The notes: generated from the letters alone by a model not told the origin. 64,000 nt of DNA from Paenibacillus allorhizosphaerae (GCF_910594985.1 NZ_CAJVCE010000027.1:22491-86490); one strand, 5' to 3'; positions 26,779 to 36,017 are shown, numbered from the stretch's first letter. Translations and numbers: made by a program.

Positions 26779-26901
26779 GTGAAACGCAAAATTTTGAGTA
26801 TTGAAGAGATTTGTATCCAATTATGCATCAGTCTGACTCAATGGAAAGCCTGGGAGAAACAACTTGCCTTGCAAAATATAAAATCGGAAAATGCCAGCTA
26901 A
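26779..26901 (+). CDS. 40-residue peptide gene divergent from the STAND regulator
   Basis: This GTG-started ORF has AAAGGAG exactly 8 nt upstream and its own -10 (26730). A strong intrinsic terminator begins 2 bases after the stop codon. The peptide begins VKRKILSIEEICIQ, has two cysteines (IEEICIQLCISL) and a tryptophan pair (QWKAWEK), and ends QNIKSENAS. It is basic at both the N terminus and centre, amphipathic, and has no clear signal peptide or AgrD-like motif. I do not recognise a family. The self-contained unit opposite a ligand-gated regulator suggests a signal peptide, small effector or leader. Confidence 0.6.
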   Translation: MKRKILSIEEICIQLCISLTQWKAWEKQLALQNIKSENAS

Positions 26902-26903
26902 AC

Positions 26904-26933
26904 GCGGCGGTCATCGGACCGCCGCTTTTTCTT
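26904..26933 (+). terminator. Terminator of the 40-residue ORF
   Basis: GCGGCGGTC and GACCGCCGC form a perfect 9-bp GC-rich stem with loop ATCG, followed by TTTTTCTT. Confidence 0.9.
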
Positions 26934-27108
26934 ATGAAATTCACGTTCTACATGCACCTTATCCTTTTTTTATATCCTTATCATTATTTTGGAGAACGCT
27001 GTCCCGGTAAAGGAACGAAGAAAATGTCAATAGGCAGCCAGCGGGCATTGCACTAAGATAGGTTTGCATTGAAAAATCATTCATTTTTGTTGGAGGGGTT
27101 CAAGTACG

Positions 27109-28440
27109 ATGAAGAGAAAAAAAGCATTGCCGCTGCTTCTCAGCATGTCCATTCTCGGGGCGTTTGCGCTCGCGGGCTGCGGCGGTAAAGAAGCGGCCAC
27201 AGGAGCGACAGGAGATAAGGCGGACGCAGTCAATCCGGATGCGTATAATAACGAGCCGGTGACGCTCACGTTCTACTCTCACAACGCGTCGGTTTTGAAC
27301 AACGCCGAGCTGGATGCGCTCGTAACGAATGCGATCAAGACAAAGTATCCAAACATTACGCCGCAGCTGATCACCGGCACGAACTTGGATAAGTTGATCG
27401 CCGCGGGCGAAGTACCCGACGTCATCTTGACGAGTAACTACTACTTTCACGATCTGATTCAGTGGGGACTTACTTCCGATCTGAACAATTTCATCAAGCA
27501 GGAGAAAATCGATTTCGGCAAATTCGAGCCGGAATCGATTAAGGTGATGAGAAGCTTCAGCGACAAAGGGGAACTTCTTGGCGTTCCTTATGCTTTGAGC
27601 CAAGGGATGATGCTGTACAATAAGGATATTTTCGATAAATTCGGGGTTCCGTATCCGAAAGACGGTATGACTTGGACGGAAACGATCGAGCTGGCGCGCA
27701 AAGTGACGAGAATGGATGCAGGCACCCAGTATATCGGCCTGGATATGGGCCAACCGACGACACTGTCCCGCCAATACGGACTGCCGGTCATCGATGAAAA
27801 AGGAGAAAAAGCGGTTCTTCAAACGGACGCCTATAAGAAGATTTACGGCTTGTATGAGAAATTATACAGCATTCCGGGCATCGTCGAACCGAAGAAAAAA
27901 TATACGTACGGCATCGATTTCTTCCTGAAAGACCAGAAGCTTGCGATGTTCCCTTACTGGCTGACGCCGACGACGGCGCGTCTGCCACAGCTTAAAGAAA
28001 CGGGCAAAGACTTCAACTGGGATGTCGTTTCGCTGCCGACCTTCGAAGACAAGCCGGGCATCGGCCGCGAGGTTGATTTCCATCTCGCCGTGGTCACGCC
28101 GACCAGCAAGAACAAGAAGGCGGCTTACGCCGTGATCAAAACGATGGTCGGCGAAGAAGCGCAAAGAGCGATGAACAGAGGAACCAGGCTGACGATCCTG
28201 AACGATCCGGCGCTCAAGAAAGAAACGGCGATGGATACGAAGCTGTACGAAGGCAAAAACCTGCAAGGCATCTTTAAAGTAAAACCGGGTCCGCTGCCGA
28301 AATCCAACAAGTACGACCTGAAAATTTATCCGTTCCTGAACGAAGCCGCCAAAAACATGGCTTACGACGGAAAGGATGTCAATACAGTGCTGCGTGAAGC
28401 GGAAGAAAAAGCGAATAAATGGCTGCAAGAAAATAAATAA
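27109..28440 (+). CDS. Extracellular solute-binding lipoprotein, orphan (paralogue of the 41924 gene)
   Basis: This 443-residue lipoprotein has lipobox ALAGC (Cys24). The family-1 core includes EPVTLTFYSHNASVLNNAEL and GVPYPKDGMTWTETIELA. ATG 27109 follows GGAGGGG. It aligns along nearly its whole length with the binding protein at 41924: both contain TGTNLDK, PDVILTSNYY, DKF-VPYPKD, YTYGID-FLKDQKLA, KDFNWDVVS and TPTSKNKKAAYA. No permease or ATPase gene follows; a terminator lies 12 bases after the stop, so it is monocistronic. It probably captures a sugar for a transporter encoded elsewhere, or is a receptor for signalling. Confidence 0.87.
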   Translation: MKRKKALPLLLSMSILGAFALAGCGGKEAATGATGDKADAVNPDAYNNEPVTLTFYSHNASVLNNAELDALVTNAIKTKYPNITPQLITGTNLDKLIAAGEVPDVILTSNYYFHDLIQWGLTSDLNNFIKQEKIDFGKFEPESIKVMRSFSDKGELLGVPYALSQGMMLYNKDIFDKFGVPYPKDGMTWTETIELARKVTRMDAGTQYIGLDMGQPTTLSRQYGLPVIDEKGEKAVLQTDAYKKIYGLYEKLYSIPGIVEPKKKYTYGIDFFLKDQKLAMFPYWLTPTTARLPQLKETGKDFNWDVVSLPTFEDKPGIGREVDFHLAVVTPTSKNKKAAYAVIKTMVGEEAQRAMNRGTRLTILNDPALKKETAMDTKLYEGKNLQGIFKVKPGPLPKSNKYDLKIYPFLNEAAKNMAYDGKDVNTVLREAEEKANKWLQENK

Positions 28441-28451
28441 GCAAATTTTTG

Positions 28452-28487
28452 GAAGAGCGCGCCTTGAGGCGGCTCTTCTTTTTTTAT
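28452..28487 (+). terminator. Terminator after the binding protein at 27109
   Basis: GAAGAGC-g-CGCC and GGCG-GCTCTTC pair with a single bulged G around loop TTGA, followed by TTTTTTT. Confidence 0.88.
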
Positions 28488-28623
28488 GAATCCTAAAAAT
28501 ATTACAAAACATCCTAAAACGAGTGGCATTATCATGGGGCGGCGATTTTTTTAAAATAATGAAGTACCGACTGAAGGTCGCGATATTCGATGAAAGGGTT
28601 TGCAAAGGAAAGGATGACATCAT

Positions 28624-29124
28624 GTGAGGACATTGAAACGCATCGCTCTAGGGATCGACAGCTTCGTTGAAGCGTTTGCGCAAATCGCACTGCTGGCCAT
28701 GATCCTGATCGTTACATTGCAGGTCATGACGCGCAAGCTGTTTCATTTCGTATTGTTCTGGTCGGAGGAAGTGACGCTGCTGCTGCTCGTATGGTTTGCT
28801 TTTCTGGGGATCGCCATCGGGTTCCGGGAGAAGCTTCATTTGGCTATCGATTCATTCACCGCCAAGCTTCCGGCCAGCTTTAATTGGGTGCTGGACAAAA
28901 TCATTTATGCAAGCACTTTCGGCTTCGGTTTGTATTTGATCGTCTCGGGATCGGAATTCACTGTCCTGATGAACGAAAGTACGCTAGCAGCAACCAAGCT
29001 GCCGAACAGCGTGATATACGTCGTCATGCCGATTACGGGCGTTATGATCTGTATGTATACGCTATTGCAGTTCATCGGTATCGATACGAGAAGACACCAA
29101 GGCGTAGAGGAAGGAGGACACTAG
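28624..29124 (+). CDS. TRAP transporter small permease (DctQ-like)
   Basis: This 166-residue membrane protein has four predicted helices. VTLQVMTRKLFHFVLFWSEE is the recognisable DctQ signature, in which helix 2 leads into the conserved tryptophan/glutamate region, and WFAFLGIAIGFREKLHLAID follows. It forms the small subunit of a tripartite ATP-independent periplasmic-type transporter. GTG 28624 lies behind AAAGGAAAGG. It is spaced one base from the large permease gene. Substrates of TRAP systems are usually carboxylates, uronic or sugar acids. Confidence 0.9.
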   Translation: MRTLKRIALGIDSFVEAFAQIALLAMILIVTLQVMTRKLFHFVLFWSEEVTLLLLVWFAFLGIAIGFREKLHLAIDSFTAKLPASFNWVLDKIIYASTFGFGLYLIVSGSEFTVLMNESTLAATKLPNSVIYVVMPITGVMICMYTLLQFIGIDTRRHQGVEEGGH

Positions 29125-29125
29125 A

Positions 29126-30424
29126 ATGGAAGACACCACGATCGCGATCCTGATTCTTTGCATCAGTTTTGTCGTATTGATGCTGCTGCGGTTTCCTATC
29201 TCACTTACGTTAGCGCTTTCAACGCTGCTGACGATCATGTATTTGGAAATCCCTCTGGCCGTCGTAGGACAGCGGATGATTCAGGGTATGAGCTCTTATT
29301 CGCTGCTGACGATCCCGTTCTTTATATTGGCCGGCCATATTATGAGCGAAGGAAAGCTGGCTCTGCGTATTGTCAATTTGGCCCAGCTTATCGTAGGGGG
29401 CATCCGCGGCGGGCTCGCGTTGGTCAATACGGTCGCGTGTATGTTTTTCGGCAACATTTCGGGTTCCGCGGTAGCGGACGTTAGCTCCATCGGCTCCGTC
29501 ATGATTCCTATGATGAAAAAGAAAGGCTATGATACCGACTATGCGGTAGGGGTTACCGTATCGTCCGCCATTCAAGGCGTCGTCGTTCCGCCAAGCCATA
29601 ACCTGGTGCTTTACTCGCTTGCCGCGGGAGGCGGCATCTCGATCGCCAGCTTATTCCTAGCGGGTATCGTTCCGGGCATTATTCTTTGTCTTTCTTTGAT
29701 GGCGACAAGCTATGTAATCGCAATCAAACGCGGCTATACGAAGGGGGATCCGGTACAGCGAAAAGACATTCCGAAAATTTTGCGCGACGGCTTCCTGTCG
29801 ATTTTGACCGCAGTCATTATTCTCGGAGGTATCTTTACCGGCTGGTTCACGGCGACGGAATCCGGCGCGCTCGCTTGTCTGTACGCTTTTATTCTTACGT
29901 TTATCGTTTACCGCGATATTCCGGTCAGCCGCATGTGGGTCATTTTGAAGAAAACGTTCCGTACCGTATCGATGGTCATGTTCCTGATCGCGGCTTCGGA
30001 TGCATTCAGCTGGCTTCTCGCCTTCCTCAAAATACCGTCGATGGTCACCGATGCTATGCTCAGCATCTCCGACAGTCCGTTCGTGATCATGTTGATCATT
30101 AACATCCTTCTGTTGGTGCTCGGAGCGCCGATGGATATGGCTCCGCTCATCATGATCATGACGCCGATTCTGCTGCCGGTCGTGACGCAGCTTGGCATGG
30201 ATCCGGTTCACTTCGGGATCATCATGATGCTCAACCTAGGGATCGGCCTTCTGACCCCGCCTGTCGGAACAGTGTTGTTCGTCGGCTGCGCCATAGGGAA
30301 AATATCGATCAGCGAAGGCACGAAAGCGATGATGCCGTTCTTCTATGTCATGTGCGTGGTGCTGCTCATACTGACGTATGTGCCGGATCTCGTCATGTGG
30401 CTTCCCAATATGATGAAAAATTAA
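29126..30424 (+). CDS. TRAP transporter large permease (DctM-like)
   Basis: This 432-residue protein has about 12 hydrophobic segments and clear DctM motifs: GSAVADVSSIGSVMIPMMKK, VPPSHNLVLYSLAAGGGIS and MDPVHFGIIMMLNLGIGLLT. It is the ion-coupled channel subunit working with the DctQ and DctP partners on either side. The ATG is one base after the DctQ stop, so the genes are translationally linked. The binding-protein gene follows 43 bases later. Confidence 0.93.
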   Translation: MEDTTIAILILCISFVVLMLLRFPISLTLALSTLLTIMYLEIPLAVVGQRMIQGMSSYSLLTIPFFILAGHIMSEGKLALRIVNLAQLIVGGIRGGLALVNTVACMFFGNISGSAVADVSSIGSVMIPMMKKKGYDTDYAVGVTVSSAIQGVVVPPSHNLVLYSLAAGGGISIASLFLAGIVPGIILCLSLMATSYVIAIKRGYTKGDPVQRKDIPKILRDGFLSILTAVIILGGIFTGWFTATESGALACLYAFILTFIVYRDIPVSRMWVILKKTFRTVSMVMFLIAASDAFSWLLAFLKIPSMVTDAMLSISDSPFVIMLIINILLLVLGAPMDMAPLIMIMTPILLPVVTQLGMDPVHFGIIMMLNLGIGLLTPPVGTVLFVGCAIGKISISEGTKAMMPFFYVMCVVLLILTYVPDLVMWLPNMMKN

Positions 30425-30467
30425 AAGCAGGATATACTACAACTACATGAAAAGGGGATTCCATCCA

Positions 30468-31496
30468 ATGAAAACGTTAAAAAAGACGGTCATGATCTTA
30501 TCGTGCATGGCGATTGCCGGCGGGCTGCTTGCAGGCTGCGGGAAGAAAGATACGGCTCAAGGGACAGCCAATGGTGCGAAGACCGAAGGCAAGAAGTACA
30601 CGTTCCGCCTCGCCGATACGCATCCGGCCGACTATCCGACGGTCATCGGGGATAAGAAATTTGCAGAGCTTGTAAACGAACGCACGAACGGACGTATCAA
30701 AATCGATGTGTTCCCGGCTTCCCAGCTTGGTGAAGAAAAATCGGTCATCGAGCAGGTGCAGCTCGGAGCGATCGAATTTACCCGCGTAAATTCGTCGCCG
30801 CTCGCGGAATTCAATAAGCAGTTCGGCGTATTCAGTCTTCCATACATTTTCGATACCGACCAGCATCTGTGGAAGTTCCTTCAAAGCGACGCGGGCAACA
30901 AATTGCTCGATACGCTGGAAACGTCCAAAATGAAAGGTCTTGCATACTACAGCTCTGGTTCGCGTCATTTTTATTCCCGTAAGCCGCTGACGAGTTTGGC
31001 GGATCTGAAAGGACAAAAAATCCGCGTTCAGCAAAGCAAAATCAATATGGACTTGATCTCGGCGCTTGGTGCCAATCCGACGCCGATGCCTTACGGCGAA
31101 GTGTTCAGCTCGCTGCAAACCGGCGTTATCGACGCGGCGGAGAATAACTTCCCGAGCTATGACTCCTCCAATCATTACGAGGTCGCGAAGCATATGATTT
31201 TGGACAATCACCAGCGCGCGCCGGAAGTGCTGCTGATCAGTCAGTCGACATGGAAGAAGCTGTCCGAGGAAGACCAGAAAATTATTAAGCAGGCGGCCCT
31301 GGATTCCGTACAGACGCAGCGCGAAGCTTGGGACAAGTATGAGAAGCAATCGGAAGCGAAAATCCGCGCGGCCGGCGTAACGATCACGGAAGTGAAAGAT
31401 TTGAAGCCTTGGCAGGATGCCGTCAAGCCGATGATCGACAAATACCGCGGCGAGTATAAAGACGTGCTCGATCAGATTGATTCCGCTAGAAAATAA
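30468..31496 (+). CDS. TRAP transporter substrate-binding lipoprotein (DctP-like)
   Basis: This 342-residue receptor has a lipoprotein signal ending LLAGC (Cys24), as expected for a monoderm cell where the receptor must be anchored. DctP features include RLADTHPADYPTVIGDKKFA, YYSSGSRHFYSRKPL and the carboxylate-binding region QKIRVQQSKINMDLISALGA, with an Arg in KIRVQ. The start is ATG 30468 behind AAGGGG; the in-frame ATG 30447 lacks a ribosome site. It is the third gene of the TRAP operon and is followed by a terminator-like hairpin and then a sensor kinase. Sugar acids or C4-dicarboxylates are possible ligands. Confidence 0.92.
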   Translation: MKTLKKTVMILSCMAIAGGLLAGCGKKDTAQGTANGAKTEGKKYTFRLADTHPADYPTVIGDKKFAELVNERTNGRIKIDVFPASQLGEEKSVIEQVQLGAIEFTRVNSSPLAEFNKQFGVFSLPYIFDTDQHLWKFLQSDAGNKLLDTLETSKMKGLAYYSSGSRHFYSRKPLTSLADLKGQKIRVQQSKINMDLISALGANPTPMPYGEVFSSLQTGVIDAAENNFPSYDSSNHYEVAKHMILDNHQRAPEVLLISQSTWKKLSEEDQKIIKQAALDSVQTQREAWDKYEKQSEAKIRAAGVTITEVKDLKPWQDAVKPMIDKYRGEYKDVLDQIDSARK

Positions 31497-31509
31497 ATAA
31501 TTGGTTTTT

Positions 31510-31547
31510 GCGTGCCCTCTGACTTCGGGAAGGGGCGCGCTTCTTTT
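31510..31547 (+). terminator. Terminator-like hairpin after the TRAP operon
   Basis: GCGTGCCCTCT pairs with AAGGGGCGCGC through a stem with mismatches, followed by TTCTTTT. It is moderate, so readthrough into the kinase gene is possible. Confidence 0.55.
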
Positions 31548-31603
31548 GCTATCCGAGCTACAATGGAGATTCGGAGATTCAGGCTGCGGAAAAGGGGAAT
31601 AGG

Positions 31604-33427
31604 GTGCAAACAAGATGGATTCGACTATCGGAATGGATTCAGACGTTTTTTTTGATGCGCCATTTGCCGCTCACCGTCAAGCTGTTCCTTTTCTCCGCCT
31701 TCATTGTCGCCGTACCGCTCGGGCTTGTGGGGCTTATTTCTTATGAACGCTCCGCGGACGTGCTGCAAAGCGAAGCCAATGAGTCGAGCCTGCAAATTCT
31801 GGAGCAGGTAAAAAGCCATGTGGAATATTACGTGACCGATTTTGAGATCAGCACGCTTCGCCTCCTGAATCATCCGGATGTGGTGCGTCTGTTGAAAATG
31901 CGCACACTCGAGGAGGTCCAGCAAAGCGGCATTCGAAAGCAGGTTGAGCAGGTGCTGAAGAATACGACGTATTCACGCTCTGATATTTCCAACATTACGC
32001 TGATGCTCGATCATCTGCAGACGATCGATACGGCAGGCTTTCTAAGCACGGTTCCGGCGGAAGAGCTGAAGAAGGAGTACTGGTATCCGGGCATACCTGA
32101 GAGCGGTGCACCTAAGCTGATCAGCCGTGTCATCCGCTATCAAGACGGACGCCAGGAACAGGTCATCTCGATCGTACGCAGGGTAATGAGCCCGTATACG
32201 CTGCAGCCGACCGGGGTTATGATTGTGGACATCAACTTTAAGCGGATTCAAGAAATTTCGGAAAAGGTCAGCATCGGCCGTACCGGCTTTATGTTTATCC
32301 TCGATTCGCAAAATCACTACGTATATCACCCTGACTTGCAGCTAGTCGGCACACCGGGGCCCGAGAACGAGTTTCCGGAGATGATAAAGAACGATCACGG
32401 GTCGTTCATTTCGGCCGACAGCCCGCGCAGCTTCCTTACCTACAGCCGTTCCCCGTACTTGGGGTGGTGGCTTGTGACGGCAATCCCTTACCGGGAGCTG
32501 ACGGACGGCATCACTTATATCGGTCACACGATCGTATGGACGATAGTTATTACGCTTGCAGCCGCTTACTTACTCGGGATTGGCTTTGCGGCCAGTCTCG
32601 TAAGACCCATCAAGCGACTGCGCAAATATATGCGGAAAGTGGAGGTCGGCGACTTTTCGGCGGGGAAGCTGAAAGTAACCTCCAGGGATGAAATCGGCCA
32701 GCTCACCCACGGGTTCAACGAGATGGTCAAACGGCTGGAAAGCTTGCTGGAGGAAATTTATTTTACGAGATTGCGAGAAACGGAAGCTTCGCTGCGGCAA
32801 AAGGAAACCGAGCTGAAGGCGCTGCAATCGCAAATAAATCCGCATTTCATATACAATTCGCTTGAAACGATTCGCGGCATGGCGTTCGAGCATGGAATGG
32901 ACGATATTGCGGGCATGTCAGCTTCGCTTGCCAAGCTGCTGCGATATAACCTGAAGAATGACAAGCCGACCGTTCGGCTCCGGGAGGAGCTGTCGTTTTG
33001 CGAAATGTATTTGCGCATTCAGCGGTACCGTTTTGAGGAACGGATGACGTATGAGCTGGACGTAGCGGAATGGGCGATGGAGCAGCCGATCGTCAAATTC
33101 GCGCTCCAGCCGATCGTCGAGAACAGCATGAATCACGGCATCGAGCCGGGCATCGGCCGGATGCAGGTGCAGATCGGCGCTTACCGTGACGGCAACGCTT
33201 ATGTCGTATCCGTGAAGGATACCGGGGTGGGAATGAAGCCGGAGGTATTGGAACGCATTCGGGAGGATCTGGAGTGCAGAGACGTGCTAGCAGGCGGAGA
33301 GCATATCGGAATCTCCAATGTGCACCGCCGCATCGTCTATTTATACGGCCCGCTTTACGGCGTTTCAGTGCAGAGCGCCGAAGGGACCGGGACGGTCGTG
33401 TGTATCCGCCTGCCGTTTGAGCAATAA
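31604..33427 (+). CDS. YesM-type sensor histidine kinase
   Basis: This 607-residue membrane kinase has helix 1 near 22-45 and an extracellular cache-like sensor (about 50-305, with GRTGFMFILDSQNHYVYHPD typical of dCache_1). Helix 2 is near 308-330, followed by a HAMP domain (RPIKRLRKYMRKVEVGDFSA), phospho-acceptor His414 in QINPHFIYNSLETIR, and an ATPase domain ending VKDTGVGM. GTG 31604 lies behind AAAAGGGGAA. It follows the TRAP genes and precedes its response regulator, suggesting it senses the TRAP substrate and controls uptake. The cache domain would bind a small molecule outside the cell. Confidence 0.9.
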   Translation: MQTRWIRLSEWIQTFFLMRHLPLTVKLFLFSAFIVAVPLGLVGLISYERSADVLQSEANESSLQILEQVKSHVEYYVTDFEISTLRLLNHPDVVRLLKMRTLEEVQQSGIRKQVEQVLKNTTYSRSDISNITLMLDHLQTIDTAGFLSTVPAEELKKEYWYPGIPESGAPKLISRVIRYQDGRQEQVISIVRRVMSPYTLQPTGVMIVDINFKRIQEISEKVSIGRTGFMFILDSQNHYVYHPDLQLVGTPGPENEFPEMIKNDHGSFISADSPRSFLTYSRSPYLGWWLVTAIPYRELTDGITYIGHTIVWTIVITLAAAYLLGIGFAASLVRPIKRLRKYMRKVEVGDFSAGKLKVTSRDEIGQLTHGFNEMVKRLESLLEEIYFTRLRETEASLRQKETELKALQSQINPHFIYNSLETIRGMAFEHGMDDIAGMSASLAKLLRYNLKNDKPTVRLREELSFCEMYLRIQRYRFEERMTYELDVAEWAMEQPIVKFALQPIVENSMNHGIEPGIGRMQVQIGAYRDGNAYVVSVKDTGVGMKPEVLERIREDLECRDVLAGGEHIGISNVHRRIVYLYGPLYGVSVQSAEGTGTVVCIRLPFEQ

Positions 33428-33496
33428 CAGCTGGAGTAGCGGGCTAACGGACTGCGAAGGAATGTTCCAACGAACGTATTGAAAGGAGGTCCCTTT

Positions 33497-34303
33497 ATGT
33501 ATCGCGTGCTGCTGGTGGATGACGAGAAATGGGTGCGCACTTCGCTGAAGAAAGTGCTCGAGCGGACGGAGATGCCCTTCGAAGTGGTCAAAGAAGCGGC
33601 GAACGGGCTGGAAGCGCTGGACTGGCTGAAATCGCAGGCGGAGCCGGTCGACCTTGTGCTGACCGATGTCCGCATGCCGGTGATGTGCGGTTTGACGTTC
33701 GCCGACCAGCTCAAGGAATCCGGCAAAGCGTCGTCGGTGATCGTGATCAGCGGGTTTGACGATTTCGCTTACGCGCAGCAGGCGCTGCGCGCGGGCGTGA
33801 CCGATTACCTTCTGAAACCGGTGGAAGTGCCGGAATTGAAAGAATGCCTCGATAAATGGATGCAGCGGAGGCAAAACGAGGAGCAAGAAGCGCGGGCCCT
33901 TCGCTCTGTCGGCGGCCCTGCCTCCGGACCAAGGGCGTCGCAAGAGGGGGCGGAGCTTTCCGCCGTCGAGCAGGTGGTCGCCTACATTCATAACCAATTG
34001 TCCGGAGACATTACGCTGACCGAAGCGGCTGCCCGAGTGCATTTGAACGCAAGCTATTTAAGCCAGCTGTTCAAGCAGCAGCTCGGCCGAACGTTCGTCG
34101 ATTACCTGGTCGAAGCGCGCGTCACGGAAGCGAAGCGGCTGCTGACGACGACTTCGCTGCGTATCAGCGAAATCGCCGATCGGGTAGGATATGCGGACGT
34201 TGCCTATTTTAGCAACACGTTCAAGAAATGGGCCGGCGCCACGCCATCGGAATTCCGCAGGCTGCATGCCCGGCCGGATAAAGGCGCGCAGCGGCCGATC
34301 TAG
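33497..34303 (+). CDS. Response regulator (REC + AraC HTH)
   Basis: This 268-residue regulator has receiver pocket D8/D9, phospho-acceptor D57 in LVLTDVRMPV and Lys in LLKPVEVPEL. A short linker leads directly to an AraC HTH pair (ITLTEAAARVHLNASYLSQL and IADRVGYADVAYFSNTFKK). It is half the size of the regulator at 20294, lacking the central domain. A perfect AAAGGAGGT precedes ATG 33497; the earlier in-frame TTG at 33479 overlaps that site and is rejected. It is the partner of the upstream kinase and the likely activator of the TRAP operon. Confidence 0.92.
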   Translation: MYRVLLVDDEKWVRTSLKKVLERTEMPFEVVKEAANGLEALDWLKSQAEPVDLVLTDVRMPVMCGLTFADQLKESGKASSVIVISGFDDFAYAQQALRAGVTDYLLKPVEVPELKECLDKWMQRRQNEEQEARALRSVGGPASGPRASQEGAELSAVEQVVAYIHNQLSGDITLTEAAARVHLNASYLSQLFKQQLGRTFVDYLVEARVTEAKRLLTTTSLRISEIADRVGYADVAYFSNTFKKWAGATPSEFRRLHARPDKGAQRPI

Positions 34304-34320
34304 CGAAGCATTCGTGCCTA

Positions 34321-35961
34321 TTATTTTTTTCCAATGTAGCGCTCGTAAGCGCTCTTGTATACCTTCATGTATTCGGCAAGGCCCATCTTTTGCACCGTGT
34401 CCGCATATTTGTCCCACTCGCTCATCGGCTCGACGCCGGTAATGAATTTGACTTCCATGTCGGAAATATAGGAATGGATCATCGACCCGACCGAGGACAT
34501 GAACTCGTTCTCCTCTTCGGTGAAGTTGAAGTTATACCACAGTTCCTGGATCAAGTGCGGCTTCGCTTTTTCCGCCGCGGCCGCCGATTGCGGCAGCGAC
34601 TCCGACCCCCGGAAATATTTTTCCTGCACGTAGCCGGGGTAGCTTCCGCCGAGCCATGTAACGTATTTCGAAAGCGCTTGATCCTGCGTCAAGCCGTCCG
34701 GATTTTTTGTGATTTGGTCGATATATTCGAGCTTCCCGTTATCCGTTTCGACGTACGTTTCGCCTTTCATCCCCATGAAGAAGAACGTGGCGCCTTCCTC
34801 GCCGTAAAAATAATCGATCCATCGCACCGTTGCTTCCGGGTACTTGTTCTTGTTCGTAATGACAAAGGCGCCCGGCCATACGAGCGGCACTTTCACCTGC
34901 GAATACAATTGGTCGCCATGCGGGCCTTTCAACGCACCGAGTCCGATATATCCGTTCTGGCTCATCTGCGTGACCGGATTCGGATTGATGGTCGCCCCGA
35001 AAATGCCTTGCTGTCCTTTCGCGTACAGCGCGCCGGTTTTGATCGTGAAAATCTCCTTGTCGATCAGCCCTTCGGCGTACAATCTCCGCATATAATCGAT
35101 CACTTCCTTGTACTTCGGATCGATGCGGAAAAAGCGCAGCTCCCCCGGCTTATCCGGGTCCATATCGACGTATTTGTGGCCGACGCCCCGATTGCCGAAT
35201 CCCCACGCGCCGCGAATCTGCTCGATCAGCGGATTGATGCCGTTGCCTGCATACGGAATTTCATCCGGGATGCCGTTTCCATTCGGGTCCTGCTCCTTGA
35301 CCGCCTTCAAATAACGGTAAAACTCCTCGGTGGTGGCCGGTTCCTTCATGCCCAGCTTGTCCAGCCATTCCTGCTTGACCCAAAGCGGCACGCCGATCAG
35401 CATGGACAAAAAACTCGGGTCGTAAAAAGAAGGAAACGAGTAGATGCCGCCGTCCGGCATCGTAAGCCCTTTGCGGAGGTCGGGGTATTTGTCGAGCAGC
35501 TTTTTGAAATTCGGAGCGTAGCTATCGATGAAGTCGTTGAGCTTCACGAATATGCCGAGCGAACCGTATCGCAGCAGGTCGGCCGTGCCGATGCGTGCCG
35601 AATAGAAAGCGTCCGGGTAATCCCCGCCGGCGAGCGACAAGTTGCGCAGTGCGGTCAAGTTCTCGAAGGGCACCAGTTGGAAGTTAACGTTGATGTTGCT
35701 TTTTTGCCGGTATTGCTGCCATACGAGCGTTTCGGCGAAATTATTGCCGTTGTTGCCCGATTTTCCGGTGAAAAACGTCAGCGTAACCGGTTCTTTGACA
35801 ATCGGCATGCCGGTCAAATTCATGTTTGAACCGCCCTTGGCCGGTTCCGCGACAGGATCTGTTTTGCTTTCCGATGTTCCCGCGTCCGTGCATGCGGCGA
35901 GCACAACTACCGATAATGCAACGGAGAACGCGGCTGCGCCCCATTTGTTTTTCCTTATCAC
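34321..35961 (-). CDS. Extracellular solute-binding lipoprotein (LipO-like), orphan
   Basis: This 546-residue reverse-strand lipoprotein has lipobox VLAAC (Cys24). The mature part resembles the long binding proteins of Paenibacillus that accompany YtcP/LplB-type permeases: EPVTLTFFTGKSGNNGNNFA, PDAFYSARIGTADLLRYGSL and PDGGIYSFPSFYD. AAGGAGGT stands about 7 nt before the ATG. No permease is adjacent. It is divergent from a membrane-bound AraC regulator, the usual partner of such transport genes, so the permeases may have been lost or are elsewhere. The ligand is probably an oligosaccharide from plant polysaccharide. Confidence 0.88.
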   Translation of the reverse strand: MIRKNKWGAAAFSVALSVVVLAACTDAGTSESKTDPVAEPAKGGSNMNLTGMPIVKEPVTLTFFTGKSGNNGNNFAETLVWQQYRQKSNINVNFQLVPFENLTALRNLSLAGGDYPDAFYSARIGTADLLRYGSLGIFVKLNDFIDSYAPNFKKLLDKYPDLRKGLTMPDGGIYSFPSFYDPSFLSMLIGVPLWVKQEWLDKLGMKEPATTEEFYRYLKAVKEQDPNGNGIPDEIPYAGNGINPLIEQIRGAWGFGNRGVGHKYVDMDPDKPGELRFFRIDPKYKEVIDYMRRLYAEGLIDKEIFTIKTGALYAKGQQGIFGATINPNPVTQMSQNGYIGLGALKGPHGDQLYSQVKVPLVWPGAFVITNKNKYPEATVRWIDYFYGEEGATFFFMGMKGETYVETDNGKLEYIDQITKNPDGLTQDQALSKYVTWLGGSYPGYVQEKYFRGSESLPQSAAAAEKAKPHLIQELWYNFNFTEEENEFMSSVGSMIHSYISDMEVKFITGVEPMSEWDKYADTVQKMGLAEYMKVYKSAYERYIGKK

Positions 35962-36017
35962 AGAGCAACCTCCTTGCCGCCCAAAAAAGAGTTACAATGC
36001 GGCATCGCTTCATGTAA

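Noticed and set aside
26811..27056. 81-residue frame overlapping the 40-residue ORF and its terminator
   Set aside because: It reads through a strong terminator hairpin and lacks a ribosome site.
28588..28603. Cre-like sequence TGAAAGGGTTTGCA ahead of the TRAP operon
   Set aside because: The central CG is missing and the W position also fails, so it does not meet the consensus.
34390..35829. 479-residue forward frame antisense to the LipO-like binding protein
   Set aside because: The reverse-strand gene has lipobox, ribosome site and family motifs; this frame has none.
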